Below the pieces are notes generated by a model. It was not told the DNA's origin. It searched no databases and worked only from the letters and a program-made list of their open reading frames with translations. Of a stretch of 64,000 nucleotides of DNA, positions 18,867-28,100 are shown in pieces. Location of the stretch: positions 558,001-622,000 of the forward strand of contig NZ_CP118733.1 in assembly GCF_032594915.1 (NCBI RefSeq), in the 5' to 3' direction. The first letter of the stretch is position 1; every line of letters begins with the position of its first letter. A program made the translations under genes and the position numbers. Source of the stretch: Streptococcus sp. 29896. Lineage in GTDB: Bacteria > Bacillota > Bacilli > Lactobacillales > Streptococcaceae.

Positions 18867-19489
18867 TAGTGAGATTTGTAGCTGGTATCATTCCAAGCCA
18901 GTTCGGTAAAGTGTTCAAAGTCTCTCGTTTCCAAAATGGAAATAGAGGCATTATCCAAACCACCTCGGTGACGCAGTTGGGCTGGTGGAAAACCAAGCAG
19001 GCGATGGATAGAAGCGGTTAGAAAGGCACCATGGCTGACGATGAGGACTGTTTCCAGGTTTTCTTCTTGAAGAGACTGGATAAAATCGACCATTCTCTGT
19101 GTGACCTGATGGACAGATTCGGCATCAAAGACATCGTGTTTAAATCGTGCTAGATTATGTTTGAGTGCCCAGGCTTGTTTGGGGTAGATGGCACGAAAAA
19201 TTGCCATCTTGCTTCCTTCTAGCGTCCCAAAATTCCATTCACGTAGTTGTGGCGTGGTTAGAACGGTTTGGCAATGGTGATTGGCTTTGGCAATTTCTAC
19301 GGCAGTGCTATGTGCGCGCTGCAAATCACTAGAATAAATAGCATCAAAGGGGATTTCAGCAAGGTATTTGCCCAGTTTTTCTAAATCCTGATAAGATTCG
19401 GGCAAGAGAGCCGAATCTCCAGAAGCGCCTTGAAAGCGTCCCTCCAAATTCCATTCGGTCTTACCGTGACGGACAAAGTAGATTTTCAA
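18866..19489 (-). CDS. Histidine phosphatase-family protein (phosphoglycerate-mutase-like)
   Basis: 207-residue histidine phosphatase with the catalytic RHG at residues 7-9 and a second conserved His in VSHGAFLTA near 150. The length and N-terminus (MKIYFVRHGKTEWN) fit the branch with broad phosphatase activity rather than glycolytic mutase. It is the last gene of an operon with a tRNA deacylase and a PopT-type carrier; the preceding stop is two bases upstream. The physiological substrate is unknown. Confidence 0.85.
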   Translation of the reverse strand: MKIYFVRHGKTEWNLEGRFQGASGDSALLPESYQDLEKLGKYLAEIPFDAIYSSDLQRAHSTAVEIAKANHHCQTVLTTPQLREWNFGTLEGSKMAIFRAIYPKQAWALKHNLARFKHDVFDAESVHQVTQRMVDFIQSLQEENLETVLIVSHGAFLTASIHRLLGFPPAQLRHRGGLDNASISILETRDFEHFTELAWNDTSYKSH

Positions 19490-19491
19490 GT

Positions 19492-19974
19492 CTAGTCCCT
19501 CCCCTCGATCAAATCGGCAAAGTCAGCTTTTACAAAATCAGCTAAAACCTGGCTATCAATTTTTATCGACCGACCAATTTCACCAGCAGAGACAATCAAG
19601 TGGCCGAGTTCAAGGGCAGACTGATCAATGTAGATTGGGAAATTATGCTTCTGACGAATACCCACGGGATTGTTGGCACCGTGAACATAGCCAGTTGTCT
19701 TTTCCAAGTCCTTTTGCGGAATCATGCTGACCTTTTTATTGCCTGAGATTTTGGCTAATTTTTTCTCAGACAGGTGTTCTGTGATTGGGACGATTCCGAT
19801 GACAGGGCCTGTTTTATCTCCTGTTAGTGCCAGTGTTTTGTAAATTTCGTGTTCTTCAATTCCTGGTGGTAGTTGGCCTTCAAGGGCATTTAAAACAAGG
19901 CTATCATGATCGATCTTAGCCTTGTCTAAAATTTGGTCCACCAAGGTTTTCTTAATCTTAACCTTTTTTGCCAT
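19492..19974 (-). CDS. ybaK: YbaK/EbsC-type aminoacyl-tRNA deacylase
   Basis: 160-residue trans-editing protein that removes mischarged amino acids, typically Cys from tRNA-Pro. The conserved region VPITEHLSEKKLAKISGNKKVSM and the YVHGANNPVGIR segment match the YbaK fold. The ATG overlaps the popT stop (TAATG), so translation is coupled. Substrate is inferred from the family. Confidence 0.9.
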   Translation of the reverse strand: MAKKVKIKKTLVDQILDKAKIDHDSLVLNALEGQLPPGIEEHEIYKTLALTGDKTGPVIGIVPITEHLSEKKLAKISGNKKVSMIPQKDLEKTTGYVHGANNPVGIRQKHNFPIYIDQSALELGHLIVSAGEIGRSIKIDSQVLADFVKADFADLIEGRD

Positions 19975-20816
19975 TATTTATATTTTTCCTCAAGTTTACT
20001 CATCCAAAGGCCTAGCCATGCTCCTAAGACAAAAAGAATAAGAGCAGCAATCCATGTAACAAAGTTTGTTCCAGCATAGGAAATTGCCTCTTTGTTGCTT
20101 GCTTGTGGAATCAAAATTAGGAGAGTAGAGGATGAGACGATACCAATAATAAAGTGATAAACGCGTGAATGGTATACTTTCAGGGCATGGTCCATTGCTT
20201 TTGAAAAGGCCACCATTGCAAGAACGCCACCGATTGCGATTGGTAGGAAGGTACCGAATAAATCAAGTGATTTGAATCCATTGAGCATTGGCGTGTAGAT
20301 ACCCAAAATCAGCAAGAGATTTGAAGGGCTGAGTCCAGGAACAAGTATACCTAAAGCTATCAAGGCACCCGCCAAGACAAAACTTGCAAAGTTTGCTGGA
20401 AGTGTTCCGACAAGATCACTCAAATTGTAGAGCAAGAATCCTGAAATGATGAATGTCCCAATTAACCAAGCCCAGTCAATGCTATCGCGTTTGCTTTTTT
20501 GAGTTGATTCTTTAAGCAGGCTAGGAATAGTTCCCACGATTGCCCCCGCAAAGGCCCACAAAACTGGGACTTGGAAATGTTGCAAGAGATATTCAACTGG
20601 AAATGAAAAGAGTGCTATTCCTAAAATACCACCGATTCCAACTGGTACGAAGAAAAGAAAGTTTTCCTTGAAATCTTTTCGAATATTTGCTAAAAATCCA
20701 ATTAGTCGCTCATAAATTCCGAGGATAGCAGCGAGTACTCCCCCAGAGACACCAGGTAAGATAAAACCGAGTGCAATAATCATCCCTTTGATGATACGAG
20801 AAATCCAAGATGACAT
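19974..20816 (-). CDS. DUF368 membrane protein, PopT-type undecaprenyl-phosphate translocase
   Basis: 280-residue polytopic protein with about eight hydrophobic spans. The motif GFILPGVSGGVLAAILGIYE near the N-terminus is repeated in similar form later (GILVPGLSPSNLLLILGIYT), the two-fold pattern of DUF368. DUF368 proteins were recently shown to recycle undecaprenyl phosphate across the membrane (PopT), feeding cell-wall synthesis. It leads a three-gene operon. The extended -10 TGT-TATAAT (complement of 20846-20851) lies close upstream. Confidence 0.87.
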   Translation of the reverse strand: MSSWISRIIKGMIIALGFILPGVSGGVLAAILGIYERLIGFLANIRKDFKENFLFFVPVGIGGILGIALFSFPVEYLLQHFQVPVLWAFAGAIVGTIPSLLKESTQKSKRDSIDWAWLIGTFIISGFLLYNLSDLVGTLPANFASFVLAGALIALGILVPGLSPSNLLLILGIYTPMLNGFKSLDLFGTFLPIAIGGVLAMVAFSKAMDHALKVYHSRVYHFIIGIVSSSTLLILIPQASNKEAISYAGTNFVTWIAALILFVLGAWLGLWMSKLEEKYK

Positions 20817-20860
20817 AAGACCTCCAAAAATTTTTTTAACGCTTCATTATAACACAAAAG

Positions 20861-20889
20861 TAAAAAAAGCCTCTTGAAAATAGGGCTTA
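20861..20889 (-). terminator. thiT terminator
   Basis: On the minus strand AAGCCCT-N9-AGGCTT followed by seven T, overlapping the thiT stop codon. Confidence 0.55.
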
Positions 20890-21435
20890 TTTATTGAAGA
20901 AATTTGGTTGAGCCTTATACAGCAAGGTCAACAGCAAGCAAGCAAGTAGTGTGGAAGGGAGGATATAGCTGATATTATAGGTAAAGGAATAGATCCAGAC
21001 CGGTTTATCAGCAGGGGCATAGTCAGCATAGAAGATAATGCCAGATAGGAAGGTGGCAAGCAGTCGAACACTTCCACCAAGAAATCCAGCCAAGCTGATG
21101 GTGAAGGCCGCTTGCTTCAAGTCTTTTTGTTTGGTTAGAAGAGGGGATAATAACCCTGCTAATCCAATGCCTGCATAGGAGAGGGCATAGTCAAGGAAGA
21201 CTTGAAAGACATTCAGAAAATAACCGCCATAGAAGAGTTGAATGGTGCCCACAATTCCTCCTGTCAGCAAACCAGCCGATAGGCCATGTCGAAGGGCGAC
21301 TAAGAGAATTGGAAGCATAACAAGTGAGACTGAGCCACCTTGCGGCATGGTAAAGAGAACAAGCTTGTCTAAAATCAAGCCAAGGGCTGAGAAAATAGCG
21401 ATTTCTGCCAAGAGGGAAAGCCGATGTGACAACAT
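20887..21435 (-). CDS. thiT: Thiamine ECF-transporter substrate component ThiT
   Basis: 182-residue S component with about six membrane spans, binding thiamine from outside and using the shared ECF energizing module encoded elsewhere. The segment MPQGGSVSLVMLPILLVALRHG and the conserved YGGYFLN match ThiT. It is directly preceded by a TPP riboswitch, which strongly supports the substrate. The start ATG follows the riboswitch terminator T run, with its ribosome-binding site in the terminator stem. Confidence 0.95.
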   Translation of the reverse strand: MLSHRLSLLAEIAIFSALGLILDKLVLFTMPQGGSVSLVMLPILLVALRHGLSAGLLTGGIVGTIQLFYGGYFLNVFQVFLDYALSYAGIGLAGLLSPLLTKQKDLKQAAFTISLAGFLGGSVRLLATFLSGIIFYADYAPADKPVWIYSFTYNISYILPSTLLACLLLTLLYKAQPNFFNK

Positions 21436-21439
21436 AAAA

Positions 21440-21570
21440 ACTCCTTTGTATTACAAAGGAGTCCTGGCAAGTCAATCGTAGATCAACACCACAATCCCTA
21501 CGCTAGTCTTAACTAGATCAGGTTCGAGGATTTCGCAAAAGCGATCTCAGCCGAAGCACTCCTTTGTGTA
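21440..21570 (-). promoter_or_regulatory. TPP riboswitch with overlapping terminator
   Basis: The minus strand shows the THI-box cores CTGAGA, ACCTGATCTAG and GCGTAGGGA. P1 pairs ACACAA with TTGTG at 21486-21570. The expression hairpin ACTCCTTTGT-ATT-ACAAAGGAGT (21440-21462) ends in TTTTT just before ATG and also contains the AAAGGAG ribosome-binding site. CAAAGGAGT in the aptamer 5' side can pair with ACTCCTTTG, so ligand binding should free the terminator and switch thiT off. Confidence 0.95.
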
Positions 21571-21583
21571 TGTATTTAAAATG

Positions 21584-21612
21584 ATTATACTAAATTACTC
21601 AGGGACTGTAAA
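21584..21612 (-). promoter_or_regulatory. thiT promoter
   Basis: Minus strand TTTACA, 17 bases, TATAAT. The -35 box and part of the spacer lie inside the 3' end of the GH25 gene. Confidence 0.7.
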
Positions 21613-22446
21613 GAGTTTTTGATATACTTCGTTTGGATCCTTGAGGGTTGTAATGAGGTTGAGGTCTAGATGGTTAGCAAAGCCGTTCACATAACCTCGG
21701 GAGGTATATTGGTGCAAGTCGTAGTCCAAATCAGTATTAGGGGCAGCATTGTAGTAGCCCGAATCGGTTCCATAGGTTGGAATCCAGATGGCATCAAACT
21801 TGTCAACAGAGATACTATGTTCTTCCATGAAATAGGTTCCGATGTAGATACCGATATTTTTAGCACCGAGATTAATCAGTTCTTGACGAAAGGCTTCGAC
21901 ACCAGCATCCATATCTTCCATAGTTTTTTCTTCTACGTCTAACCAGTAGAAGGTAGGGTTGTATTTGTAAGAAGCTTCGTAAAAGGTCTGGGCTTCTTTT
22001 TTCATGGAATCGATGCTGTTTCCTGTTACGTAGGCATAGACTGCAACAGGAATGCCTCGTGATTGAAATTCTGTAATGTGGGTTTGATAGGATTTGTCTA
22101 AGCCATTTTCATCAGAGGCATTGTTGTCCTTGGTGGTATGTGAACCGCTCTGCACCCGGACAATTGCGCCAGAAATATTGGCCGATAGGACATCGTAGTC
22201 AATCTCAGAAGGCCGTTGCCAACCTGAGACATCGATGATGGGCTTCATTTCTAAGGCGTTTGTGATGTTTACCTCGATAAATTCAACAGAAGAAGAGGAA
22301 CTTGTAGAACTGCTACTTGTTGATGCCTGAGCTTCAGTTGAACTGCTTGCTTGCTCTTGTTGGGAGATTCCCCTAGTTAAAAGGAGAAGACCAGTAAATA
22401 AGAGGAAAAAAATGGCAACAAATATTGGTTTTATTTTCTTTCTCAT
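21595..22446 (-). CDS. GH25-family lysozyme-like protein, membrane anchored
   Basis: 283-residue protein with an N-terminal hydrophobic anchor (about 7-25), a Ser/Thr-rich linker (about 30-55) and a GH25 muramidase-type barrel (about 68-280). GH25 hallmarks are PIIDVSGWQ near residue 70 and YWLDVEE near 175, which would hold the catalytic acids; relatives cleave the MurNAc-GlcNAc bond of peptidoglycan. The anchor looks uncleaved, so it probably works at the outer face of the membrane. Transcribed toward thiT with no clear terminator between. Confidence 0.87.
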   Translation of the reverse strand: MRKKIKPIFVAIFFLLFTGLLLLTRGISQQEQASSSTEAQASTSSSSTSSSSSVEFIEVNITNALEMKPIIDVSGWQRPSEIDYDVLSANISGAIVRVQSGSHTTKDNNASDENGLDKSYQTHITEFQSRGIPVAVYAYVTGNSIDSMKKEAQTFYEASYKYNPTFYWLDVEEKTMEDMDAGVEAFRQELINLGAKNIGIYIGTYFMEEHSISVDKFDAIWIPTYGTDSGYYNAAPNTDLDYDLHQYTSRGYVNGFANHLDLNLITTLKDPNEVYQKLFTVPE

Positions 22447-22511
22447 CCAGAATAGTTTACACTATTTATAGAAAAAAATCAAAAAAATAGGTTTGAAATA
22501 ACTGGATTTTC

Positions 22512-22540
22512 TTGACATGTAAGCGGATTTAGGCTAGTCT
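22512..22540 (+). promoter_or_regulatory. Promoter of ECF-S/DUF4430 pair
   Basis: TTGACA, 17 bases, TAGTCT. The leader is short, without room for a cobalamin riboswitch. Confidence 0.55.
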
Positions 22541-22566
22541 AGTATCGAAGTAGGGAGGAGAGAGAT

Positions 22567-23064
22567 GTGAGAGAGGTTAGCAAGAGTCAGTTTATCAGTC
22601 GTATCGTCATGCTAAGTGCCTTAACCGTTGCCTTACGTTTTGTCTTTGTTGCCTTTCCCAATATCAAACCAGTGACCGCTATCTTTTTGTGGGTCGCCTA
22701 TTCCTGGGGGTTGGTAGATGCCTTGTTGGTCATGGCCTTGTCCATGTTGGTGTCGGGAATCTATCTAGGTTTTGGGATGGTTGTGTTTTGGCAAATCATC
22801 GCCTATGGGCTGGTGCTCGCTGTATGGTCTAAGTTGCTAGTACCAATATTCAAATTCCATACTAACTTTGGCAAGCTAGAAGCGGTTTTTGCGGGTGCCC
22901 TTGTCTTTCTTTATGGTTTTGTCATCAGTTTTTTAATTGCTTGGCAATACAGCATGCCTTTTTTTGTTTACTGGCTAGCTGGACTATCGTTTGATCTGGC
23001 TCATGCTCTATCTACTGCCCTATTTTATCCCATTATTGTTACCATTTTTAGGAGGATTTTATGA
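22567..23064 (+). CDS. ECF-transporter substrate-specific component, ligand unassigned
   Basis: 165-residue protein with about six membrane spans and the basic N-terminus common to S components. The start is GTG at 22567 behind GGAGG. It overlaps by four bases with a DUF4430 lipoprotein gene. DUF4430 domains are related to transcobalamin-type folds, so a corrinoid ligand is possible, but this is inference; no vitamin riboswitch is present. It is the third S component in the window after BioY and ThiT. Confidence 0.75.
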   Translation: MREVSKSQFISRIVMLSALTVALRFVFVAFPNIKPVTAIFLWVAYSWGLVDALLVMALSMLVSGIYLGFGMVVFWQIIAYGLVLAVWSKLLVPIFKFHTNFGKLEAVFAGALVFLYGFVISFLIAWQYSMPFFVYWLAGLSFDLAHALSTALFYPIIVTIFRRIL

Positions 23065-23435
23065 AAAATAAATGGCTTTTAGCCTTTGTTGCTTTTGTAT
23101 TTGCGCCAGTATTGCTGGCATGCCAGACAGAAGATCCAGAAGATCTTGTCACACAAACTTATACAGCGCAATTGACGGTTGAATTTGGAGATCGGACCAA
23201 TCAAAAACAGGTGACAGTGGAGCCTGGAGATTCCGTTATGGACGTCTTGGAAGATGCTTATGAAATCGAAGAAGATGCCGGCTTGATTACGGTGATTGAT
23301 GGTGTTAGTCAAGATCCATCAACCAACACCTACTGGATGTATGATTTCAATGGGGAATTGGCGCCAAAAGGGGCCCAGGAACAGTTAGTCCAAGAAAATG
23401 ATGAAATTCGTTTTTACTTGGAAACTTTTGAATAA
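23061..23435 (+). CDS. DUF4430-domain lipoprotein
   Basis: 124-residue lipoprotein: signal peptide with lipobox LLAC (Cys21), then a single DUF4430 domain (about 38-122) with the pattern VEPGDSVMDVLEDAYEIEE...TYWMYDFNGELAPKGA. In vertebrate cobalamin carriers a related beta-domain holds the ligand. Its overlap with an ECF S-component gene suggests it captures the ligand at the cell surface. Function is inferred from context. Confidence 0.8.
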   Translation: MKNKWLLAFVAFVFAPVLLACQTEDPEDLVTQTYTAQLTVEFGDRTNQKQVTVEPGDSVMDVLEDAYEIEEDAGLITVIDGVSQDPSTNTYWMYDFNGELAPKGAQEQLVQENDEIRFYLETFE

Positions 23436-23437
23436 GA

Positions 23438-23464
23438 AGAGAGCCAAATCCGGCTCTTTTTTTG
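23438..23464 (+). terminator. Terminator after DUF4430 gene
   Basis: AGAGCC-AAATCC-GGCTCT followed by a T run. Confidence 0.8.
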
Positions 23465-23492
23465 TTACTTTCATGGAAAAAAACAGGAAAGC

Positions 23493-23520
23493 ATCATTTC
23501 TGTGATATAATAGAAATGAT
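23493..23520 (+). promoter_or_regulatory. rodA promoter within a perfect 9-bp inverted repeat
   Basis: ATCATTTCT-N10-AGAAATGAT with the extended -10 TGA-TATAAT in its centre. Start codon lies 25 bases downstream behind AAGGAG. The geometry suggests an operator that would block the promoter. Confidence 0.6.
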
Positions 23521-23544
23521 AGTCTCAGACTTTAAGGAGTTTAC

Positions 23545-24765
23545 ATGAAGATTGATAAAAAACACCTACTCAATTACTCCATCCTCATCCCCTATATGAT
23601 TTTATCGATTATTGGTCTGGTGATGGTGTATTCGACGACGAGTGCCTTGCAGATCCAAAAAGGTGGCAATCCCTTTTCGATGGTGATTACCCAAGCTGCT
23701 TTCTGGGTACTAAGTCTCGGATTTATTTATATGATTTACCGGATGAAATTAAGTTTTCTGCGTCAAAAGAAACTCATTGTAGTTGTCTTGTTGGCAGAAG
23801 TTGCCATGTTGGTGGCATCTCGTTTCTTTGATCCTGTTAACGGTGCCCATGGATGGATTCGTCTGGGACCAGGAGGAATCATCGGTCTGCAACCTGCGGA
23901 ATACTTAAAGTTGATTATCATCTGGTATTTGGCAGACAAATTTTCACAGATGCAGGACGATATTCGCGTCTATGATTACCAGGCCTTGATAAAGGGGAGC
24001 TGGATTCCGAAAGCTTTCAATGATTGGCGCGTGGTGAGTCTCGCTTTCCTGGCTCTAGTTGGTTCTTTGCCAGACTTGGGAAATGCGACCATCATTGGCT
24101 TGATTATGGTGGTGATGATTTCTGCAAGCGGGATTGGTTACCGTTGGTTTTCCACTATTATTGCAGGAATCGTATTAGGAGCCTTTGTTCTTCTATCGAC
24201 CATTCGGATATTGGGGGTAGAATTAGTAGCTAAAATTCCAGTTTTTGGCTATATTGCTCGTCGCTTTGCAGCTTATTTTAATCCCTTTGTGGATGCGACG
24301 GAATCAGGTTTACAGTTGGCTAATTCCTACTATGCCATGAGTAATGGTGGCTGGTTTGGTCTTGGTTTGGGGAATTCAATCGAAAAAAATGGCTACCTAC
24401 CAGAAGCCCATACGGATTTCGCCTTTTCTATCGTGATTGAAGAGCTAGGTTTTTTAGGAGGAAGTTTGATTTTGGGACTTCTGGTCTTCCTTATTCTTCG
24501 AATCATCGTTGTAGGAATTCGAGCCCGTAATCCTTTTAATTCGATGATGGCCTTTGGTGTGGCAGCCATGCTATTGATTCAGATTTTTATCAATGTCGGC
24601 GGTATTTCTGGTGTGATTCCAGCGACAGGTGTGACCTTCCCATTCATCTCTCAGGGGGGAAATAGCTTGTTGACCATTTCCATCGGAATTGCCTTTGTGC
24701 TAAACATTGATGCCAATGAAAAGAGAGTGCTTCTCCAGGAAGAAATCGAACGAACTCTTGCCTAG
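23545..24765 (+). CDS. rodA: Rod-shape/peripheral peptidoglycan glycosyltransferase RodA
   Basis: 406-residue SEDS-family protein that polymerises lipid II with a partner class B penicillin-binding protein. It has about ten hydrophobic spans; the conserved region around [36 protein letters not shown] (about 270-305) is the SEDS signature with catalytic-site residues, and ISQGGNSLL appears near the end. Assignment to RodA rather than FtsW rests on overall similarity and on the streptococcal neighbourhood with ppc downstream. Confidence 0.88.
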   Translation: MKIDKKHLLNYSILIPYMILSIIGLVMVYSTTSALQIQKGGNPFSMVITQAAFWVLSLGFIYMIYRMKLSFLRQKKLIVVVLLAEVAMLVASRFFDPVNGAHGWIRLGPGGIIGLQPAEYLKLIIIWYLADKFSQMQDDIRVYDYQALIKGSWIPKAFNDWRVVSLAFLALVGSLPDLGNATIIGLIMVVMISASGIGYRWFSTIIAGIVLGAFVLLSTIRILGVELVAKIPVFGYIARRFAAYFNPFVDATESGLQLANSYYAMSNGGWFGLGLGNSIEKNGYLPEAHTDFAFSIVIEELGFLGGSLILGLLVFLILRIIVVGIRARNPFNSMMAFGVAAMLLIQIFINVGGISGVIPATGVTFPFISQGGNSLLTISIGIAFVLNIDANEKRVLLQEEIERTLA

Positions 24766-24785
24766 GAGTAAGTGAGGGAAGAAAG

Positions 24786-27482
24786 ATGACAATACAAAAA
24801 TTAGAAAACTACAATAACAAAGAAGCTATTCGGGAGGAGGTTATCATTCTTACCTCCATCCTTCAAGACGTTGCCCGTCAGATGATTTCAGAAGAAACCT
24901 TCAATAAGATTATCGAATTGGGGCAGCTGTCTACAGAGGACAATTACCATGATTTGATTGCGATTATCGGACAACTGTCCAACCAAGAATTGGAAGTGAT
25001 TTCCCGCTATTTCGCGGTTCTTCCCCTTTTGATCAATATCTCAGAAGACGTTGATTTGGCTTATGAAATCAACCACCAAAACAATATTGGTCAGGATTAT
25101 CTGGGGAAAATTTCAACCACGATCGACATGGTAGCCCAGCATGAAAATGCAGCAGAAATCCTTGAAAAATTAAATGTTGTTCCAGTTTTAACAGCCCATC
25201 CTACTCAGGTTCAACGCCAGTCTATGCTTGATTTAACCAAGCATATTCATGAGTTACTTCGTCGTTATCGGGATGTAAAACTCGGTTTGATGAACCGTAC
25301 CAAGTGGGAAGATGAACTCCGCCTCTACATCGAAATCATCATGCAGACGGAGATGATTCGTGAGAAGAAGCTAAAGGTTACAAACGAAATCACGAACGTG
25401 ATGGAGTATTATAACAGCTCCTTTATCAAGGCTGTGACTAAGCTCCAACGGGAGTACAAGCGCTTAGCAGCTGAAAAAGGCATTCAACTGACCAATCCTC
25501 GTCCTATTACCATGGGCATGTGGATTGGTGGAGACCGCGATGGCAACCCATTCGTTACAGCGGAAACCCTCAAATTGTCCGCCCTAACCCAGTGCGATGT
25601 CATCATGAATTACTATGATGAGCAGTTGTACAAACTCTACCGCACCTTCTCCCTATCGACCACTATTGTGAAAGTCAGTCCAGCTGTTCAGGCCTTGGCA
25701 GACTTGTCACAGGACCAGTCTGTTTACCGCGAACACGAGCCCTATCGTCGTGCCTTCCACTACATCCAGATGAAGCTAGCAAACACCCGAGCTTATCTAG
25801 TAGCTGATAAGGAGCAAGGAGTTCGCTATGCCAACGTCACAGAATTTAAGGCAGACCTTCAAGCTATCAAGGCTTCCTTAGAGGAAAATCGCACAGCAGC
25901 GCTGATTAAGGGGGATTTGACAGAATTATTGGAAGCCGTAGAAGCCTTTGGATTCTATCTAGCTAGCATTGACATGCGCCAAGATTCGTCTATCCATGAA
26001 GCAAGTGTGGCAGAGCTCTTAGCCTCAGCAAGAATTGTGGAGGATTATTCAAGCCTGTCAGAAAGTGATAAGTGTCAGGTCCTTCTCAAAGAGTTGGAAG
26101 AAGATCCTCGGATTCTGTCTGCGACAAATGCACCTAAGTCAGAACAATTGCAGAAAGAGTTGGCCATCTTTGCAGCAGCCCGTGAGCTCAAAGACAAGCT
26201 AGGAGAAGAAGTCATCAAGCAACACATTATTTCCCACTCTGAAAGTGTTTCAGACCTCTTAGAATTGGCTGTTCTCCTAAAAGAAGTTGGACTAGTAGAT
26301 GCTCAACAAGCCCGTGTGCAGATTGTTCCTCTTTTTGAAACCATTGAAGACTTGGATAATGCTTCTGAGACAATGCGTCAGTACCTGCAGCTTGACTTGG
26401 CCAAAGGCTGGATTGCTGGGAACAATGGCTACCAAGAGATCATGCTTGGCTATTCCGACTCCAACAAGGATGGAGGTTATCTGTCTTCTGGTTGGACACT
26501 TTATAAGGCGCAAAATGAATTGACCCAAATCGGTGAAGAAGAAGGCATTAAGATTACCTTCTTCCACGGTCGTGGAGGAACAGTTGGTCGTGGAGGTGGC
26601 CCATCTTATGATGCTATCACTTCGCAACCATTTGGCTCCATCAAAGACCGTATTCGTTTGACCGAACAAGGCGAGGTCATCGGTAACAAGTACGGAAACA
26701 AAGATGCAGCCTACTTTAACTTAGAAATGCTGGTTTCCGCAACTCTGGACCGTATGGTGACCCAGATGATTACCAATCCGAACGAGATTGACGGCTACCG
26801 TGAATCAATGGATGAAATCGTTGAAGATAGCTACCAAATTTACCGTGATCTAGTCTTTAACAATCCGCATTTCTATGATTATTTCTTTGCTGCAAGTCCT
26901 ATTCGTGAAGTTTCGAGCCTCAATATCGGTTCACGTCCTGCAGCTCGCAAGACCATCACAGAAATCGGTGGTCTCCGTGCCATTCCTTGGGTCTTCTCTT
27001 GGTCTCAAAACCGCGTGATGTTGCCAGGATGGTATGGGGTTGGTTCTAGCTTCAAGCGTTTCATTGACAAAGACCCTGCAAACCTAGGTAAATTACAGAA
27101 GATGTACCAAAACTGGCCATTCTTCCGTTCCCTCTTGTCAAATGTAGATATGGTTTTGTCTAAATCCAACATGAACATTGCATTTGAGTATGCCAAAATG
27201 TGTGAGACAGAAGAAGTACAGGCAATCTTCCACACAATCTTGGATGAATGGCAACTGACCAAGGATATGATTTTGGCCATTGAACAAAATGATGAACTTT
27301 TGGCAGAATTACCTTTCCTCAAAGCCAGTCTGGACTACCGCATGCCATACTTCAATGTGCTCAACTATATTCAGATTGAACTCATCAACCGTCTCCGTCG
27401 AGGCGAATTAAGCAAGGAGCAAGAAAGCTTGATCCACATCACCATCAACGGTGTAGCAACAGGTTTGCGTAACTCAGGTTAA
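24786..27482 (+). CDS. ppc: Phosphoenolpyruvate carboxylase
   Basis: 898-residue enzyme that adds bicarbonate to PEP to make oxaloacetate, the anaplerotic source of aspartate in streptococci lacking a full TCA cycle. Conserved features are HPTQVQRQ near residue 138, [24 protein letters not shown] around 540-562 and the glycine-rich loop [13 protein letters not shown] near 596. The C-terminus ends in TGLRNSG, close to the family NTG end. It follows rodA by 20 bases and is probably co-transcribed. Confidence 0.96.
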   Translation: MTIQKLENYNNKEAIREEVIILTSILQDVARQMISEETFNKIIELGQLSTEDNYHDLIAIIGQLSNQELEVISRYFAVLPLLINISEDVDLAYEINHQNNIGQDYLGKISTTIDMVAQHENAAEILEKLNVVPVLTAHPTQVQRQSMLDLTKHIHELLRRYRDVKLGLMNRTKWEDELRLYIEIIMQTEMIREKKLKVTNEITNVMEYYNSSFIKAVTKLQREYKRLAAEKGIQLTNPRPITMGMWIGGDRDGNPFVTAETLKLSALTQCDVIMNYYDEQLYKLYRTFSLSTTIVKVSPAVQALADLSQDQSVYREHEPYRRAFHYIQMKLANTRAYLVADKEQGVRYANVTEFKADLQAIKASLEENRTAALIKGDLTELLEAVEAFGFYLASIDMRQDSSIHEASVAELLASARIVEDYSSLSESDKCQVLLKELEEDPRILSATNAPKSEQLQKELAIFAAARELKDKLGEEVIKQHIISHSESVSDLLELAVLLKEVGLVDAQQARVQIVPLFETIEDLDNASETMRQYLQLDLAKGWIAGNNGYQEIMLGYSDSNKDGGYLSSGWTLYKAQNELTQIGEEEGIKITFFHGRGGTVGRGGGPSYDAITSQPFGSIKDRIRLTEQGEVIGNKYGNKDAAYFNLEMLVSATLDRMVTQMITNPNEIDGYRESMDEIVEDSYQIYRDLVFNNPHFYDYFFAASPIREVSSLNIGSRPAARKTITEIGGLRAIPWVFSWSQNRVMLPGWYGVGSSFKRFIDKDPANLGKLQKMYQNWPFFRSLLSNVDMVLSKSNMNIAFEYAKMCETEEVQAIFHTILDEWQLTKDMILAIEQNDELLAELPFLKASLDYRMPYFNVLNYIQIELINRLRRGELSKEQESLIHITINGVATGLRNSG

Positions 27483-27491
27483 TAGGCATAA

Positions 27492-27518
27492 AACAGCTTC
27501 TTCGGAGGTTGTTTTTTT
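27492..27518 (+). terminator. Terminator after ppc
   Basis: AACAGCTTC-TTCG-GAGGTTGTT (two wobble pairs) followed by a long T run. Confidence 0.75.
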
Positions 27519-27551
27519 TGCTGATAAAAATATATAATAATCATAAAAAAG

Positions 27552-27576
27552 CGTAACCAAATTATCCCTTATTCGT
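27552..27576 (+). promoter_or_regulatory. Candidate ECF-sigma-type promoter
   Basis: AAC at 27555-27557 and CGT at 27574-27576 are separated by 16 bases, matching the AAC-N16-CGT spacing of bacillar ECF promoters (TGAAAC-N16-CGTC). It lies just before the sigma gene, as expected for autoregulation. No good SigA-type promoter is seen nearby. Confidence 0.5.
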
Positions 27577-27596
27577 TTTATTAGTGAAAGGAGGAG

Positions 27597-28100
27597 ATGA
27601 GTATCAAACTGGATCAATATGAGAAAGAAGTCATTGGTATTGCTGAGGAGATTTCCTATTATCTACAAAAATCTGGCGCCAGCTATGCAGATAGTCAGGA
27701 CATCGCACAGGATATACTGGTGAAAATTTTAGAAGCAGAGCTTGTCCTTCCTTTCGAAAAACTAAGAGCCTGGCTTTACCGTTCAGCAGTTCGGGCTTAC
27801 ATTGATAAATACAGGAGAGACAAGCGCTACTATGAAATTTTACAAAAGGAGTTTTTTATACCTGAAAATTTTTTGGTCTATGACCAAGAATATTATGAGG
27901 AACTCTATCAAGCTGTTGCAGACTTGCCAGAAAAATACCAGCAAGTGATTGACCTCTATTATTTTCAGGGTATGACGGTCAAGGAAGTGGCTACTGTCTT
28001 GGGGAGGAGTCAAAGTTGGGTCAAGATTACCCTTTACCGCGGACGCAAGCAGTTGAGGAAAACACTAGAAGAGAGAGGATATGACTATGAAGACTTTTGA
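27597..28100 (+). CDS. ECF-type RNA polymerase sigma factor
   Basis: 167-residue sigma-70-family protein with only regions 2 and 4. Region 2 includes YADSQDIAQDILVKILEA and the DNA-melting segment AWLYRSAVRAYIDKYRRDKR (about 20-80); region 4 has LPEKYQQVIDLYYFQGMTVKEVATVLGRSQSWVKITLYRGRKQLRK (written here as the helix-turn-helix at about 110-160). It resembles SigM/SigV-type factors of Bacillus. Streptococci usually have few alternative sigma factors besides ComX, which makes this notable. It overlaps its presumed anti-sigma gene by 20 bases. Confidence 0.88.
   Translation: MSIKLDQYEKEVIGIAEEISYYLQKSGASYADSQDIAQDILVKILEAELVLPFEKLRAWLYRSAVRAYIDKYRRDKRYYEILQKEFFIPENFLVYDQEYYEELYQAVADLPEKYQQVIDLYYFQGMTVKEVATVLGRSQSWVKITLYRGRKQLRKTLEERGYDYEDF

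Noticed and set aside
22447..22566. Cobalamin riboswitch before the ECF-S/DUF4430 pair
   Set aside because: The leader from the promoter to the start codon is only a few tens of bases and lacks B12-box motifs.
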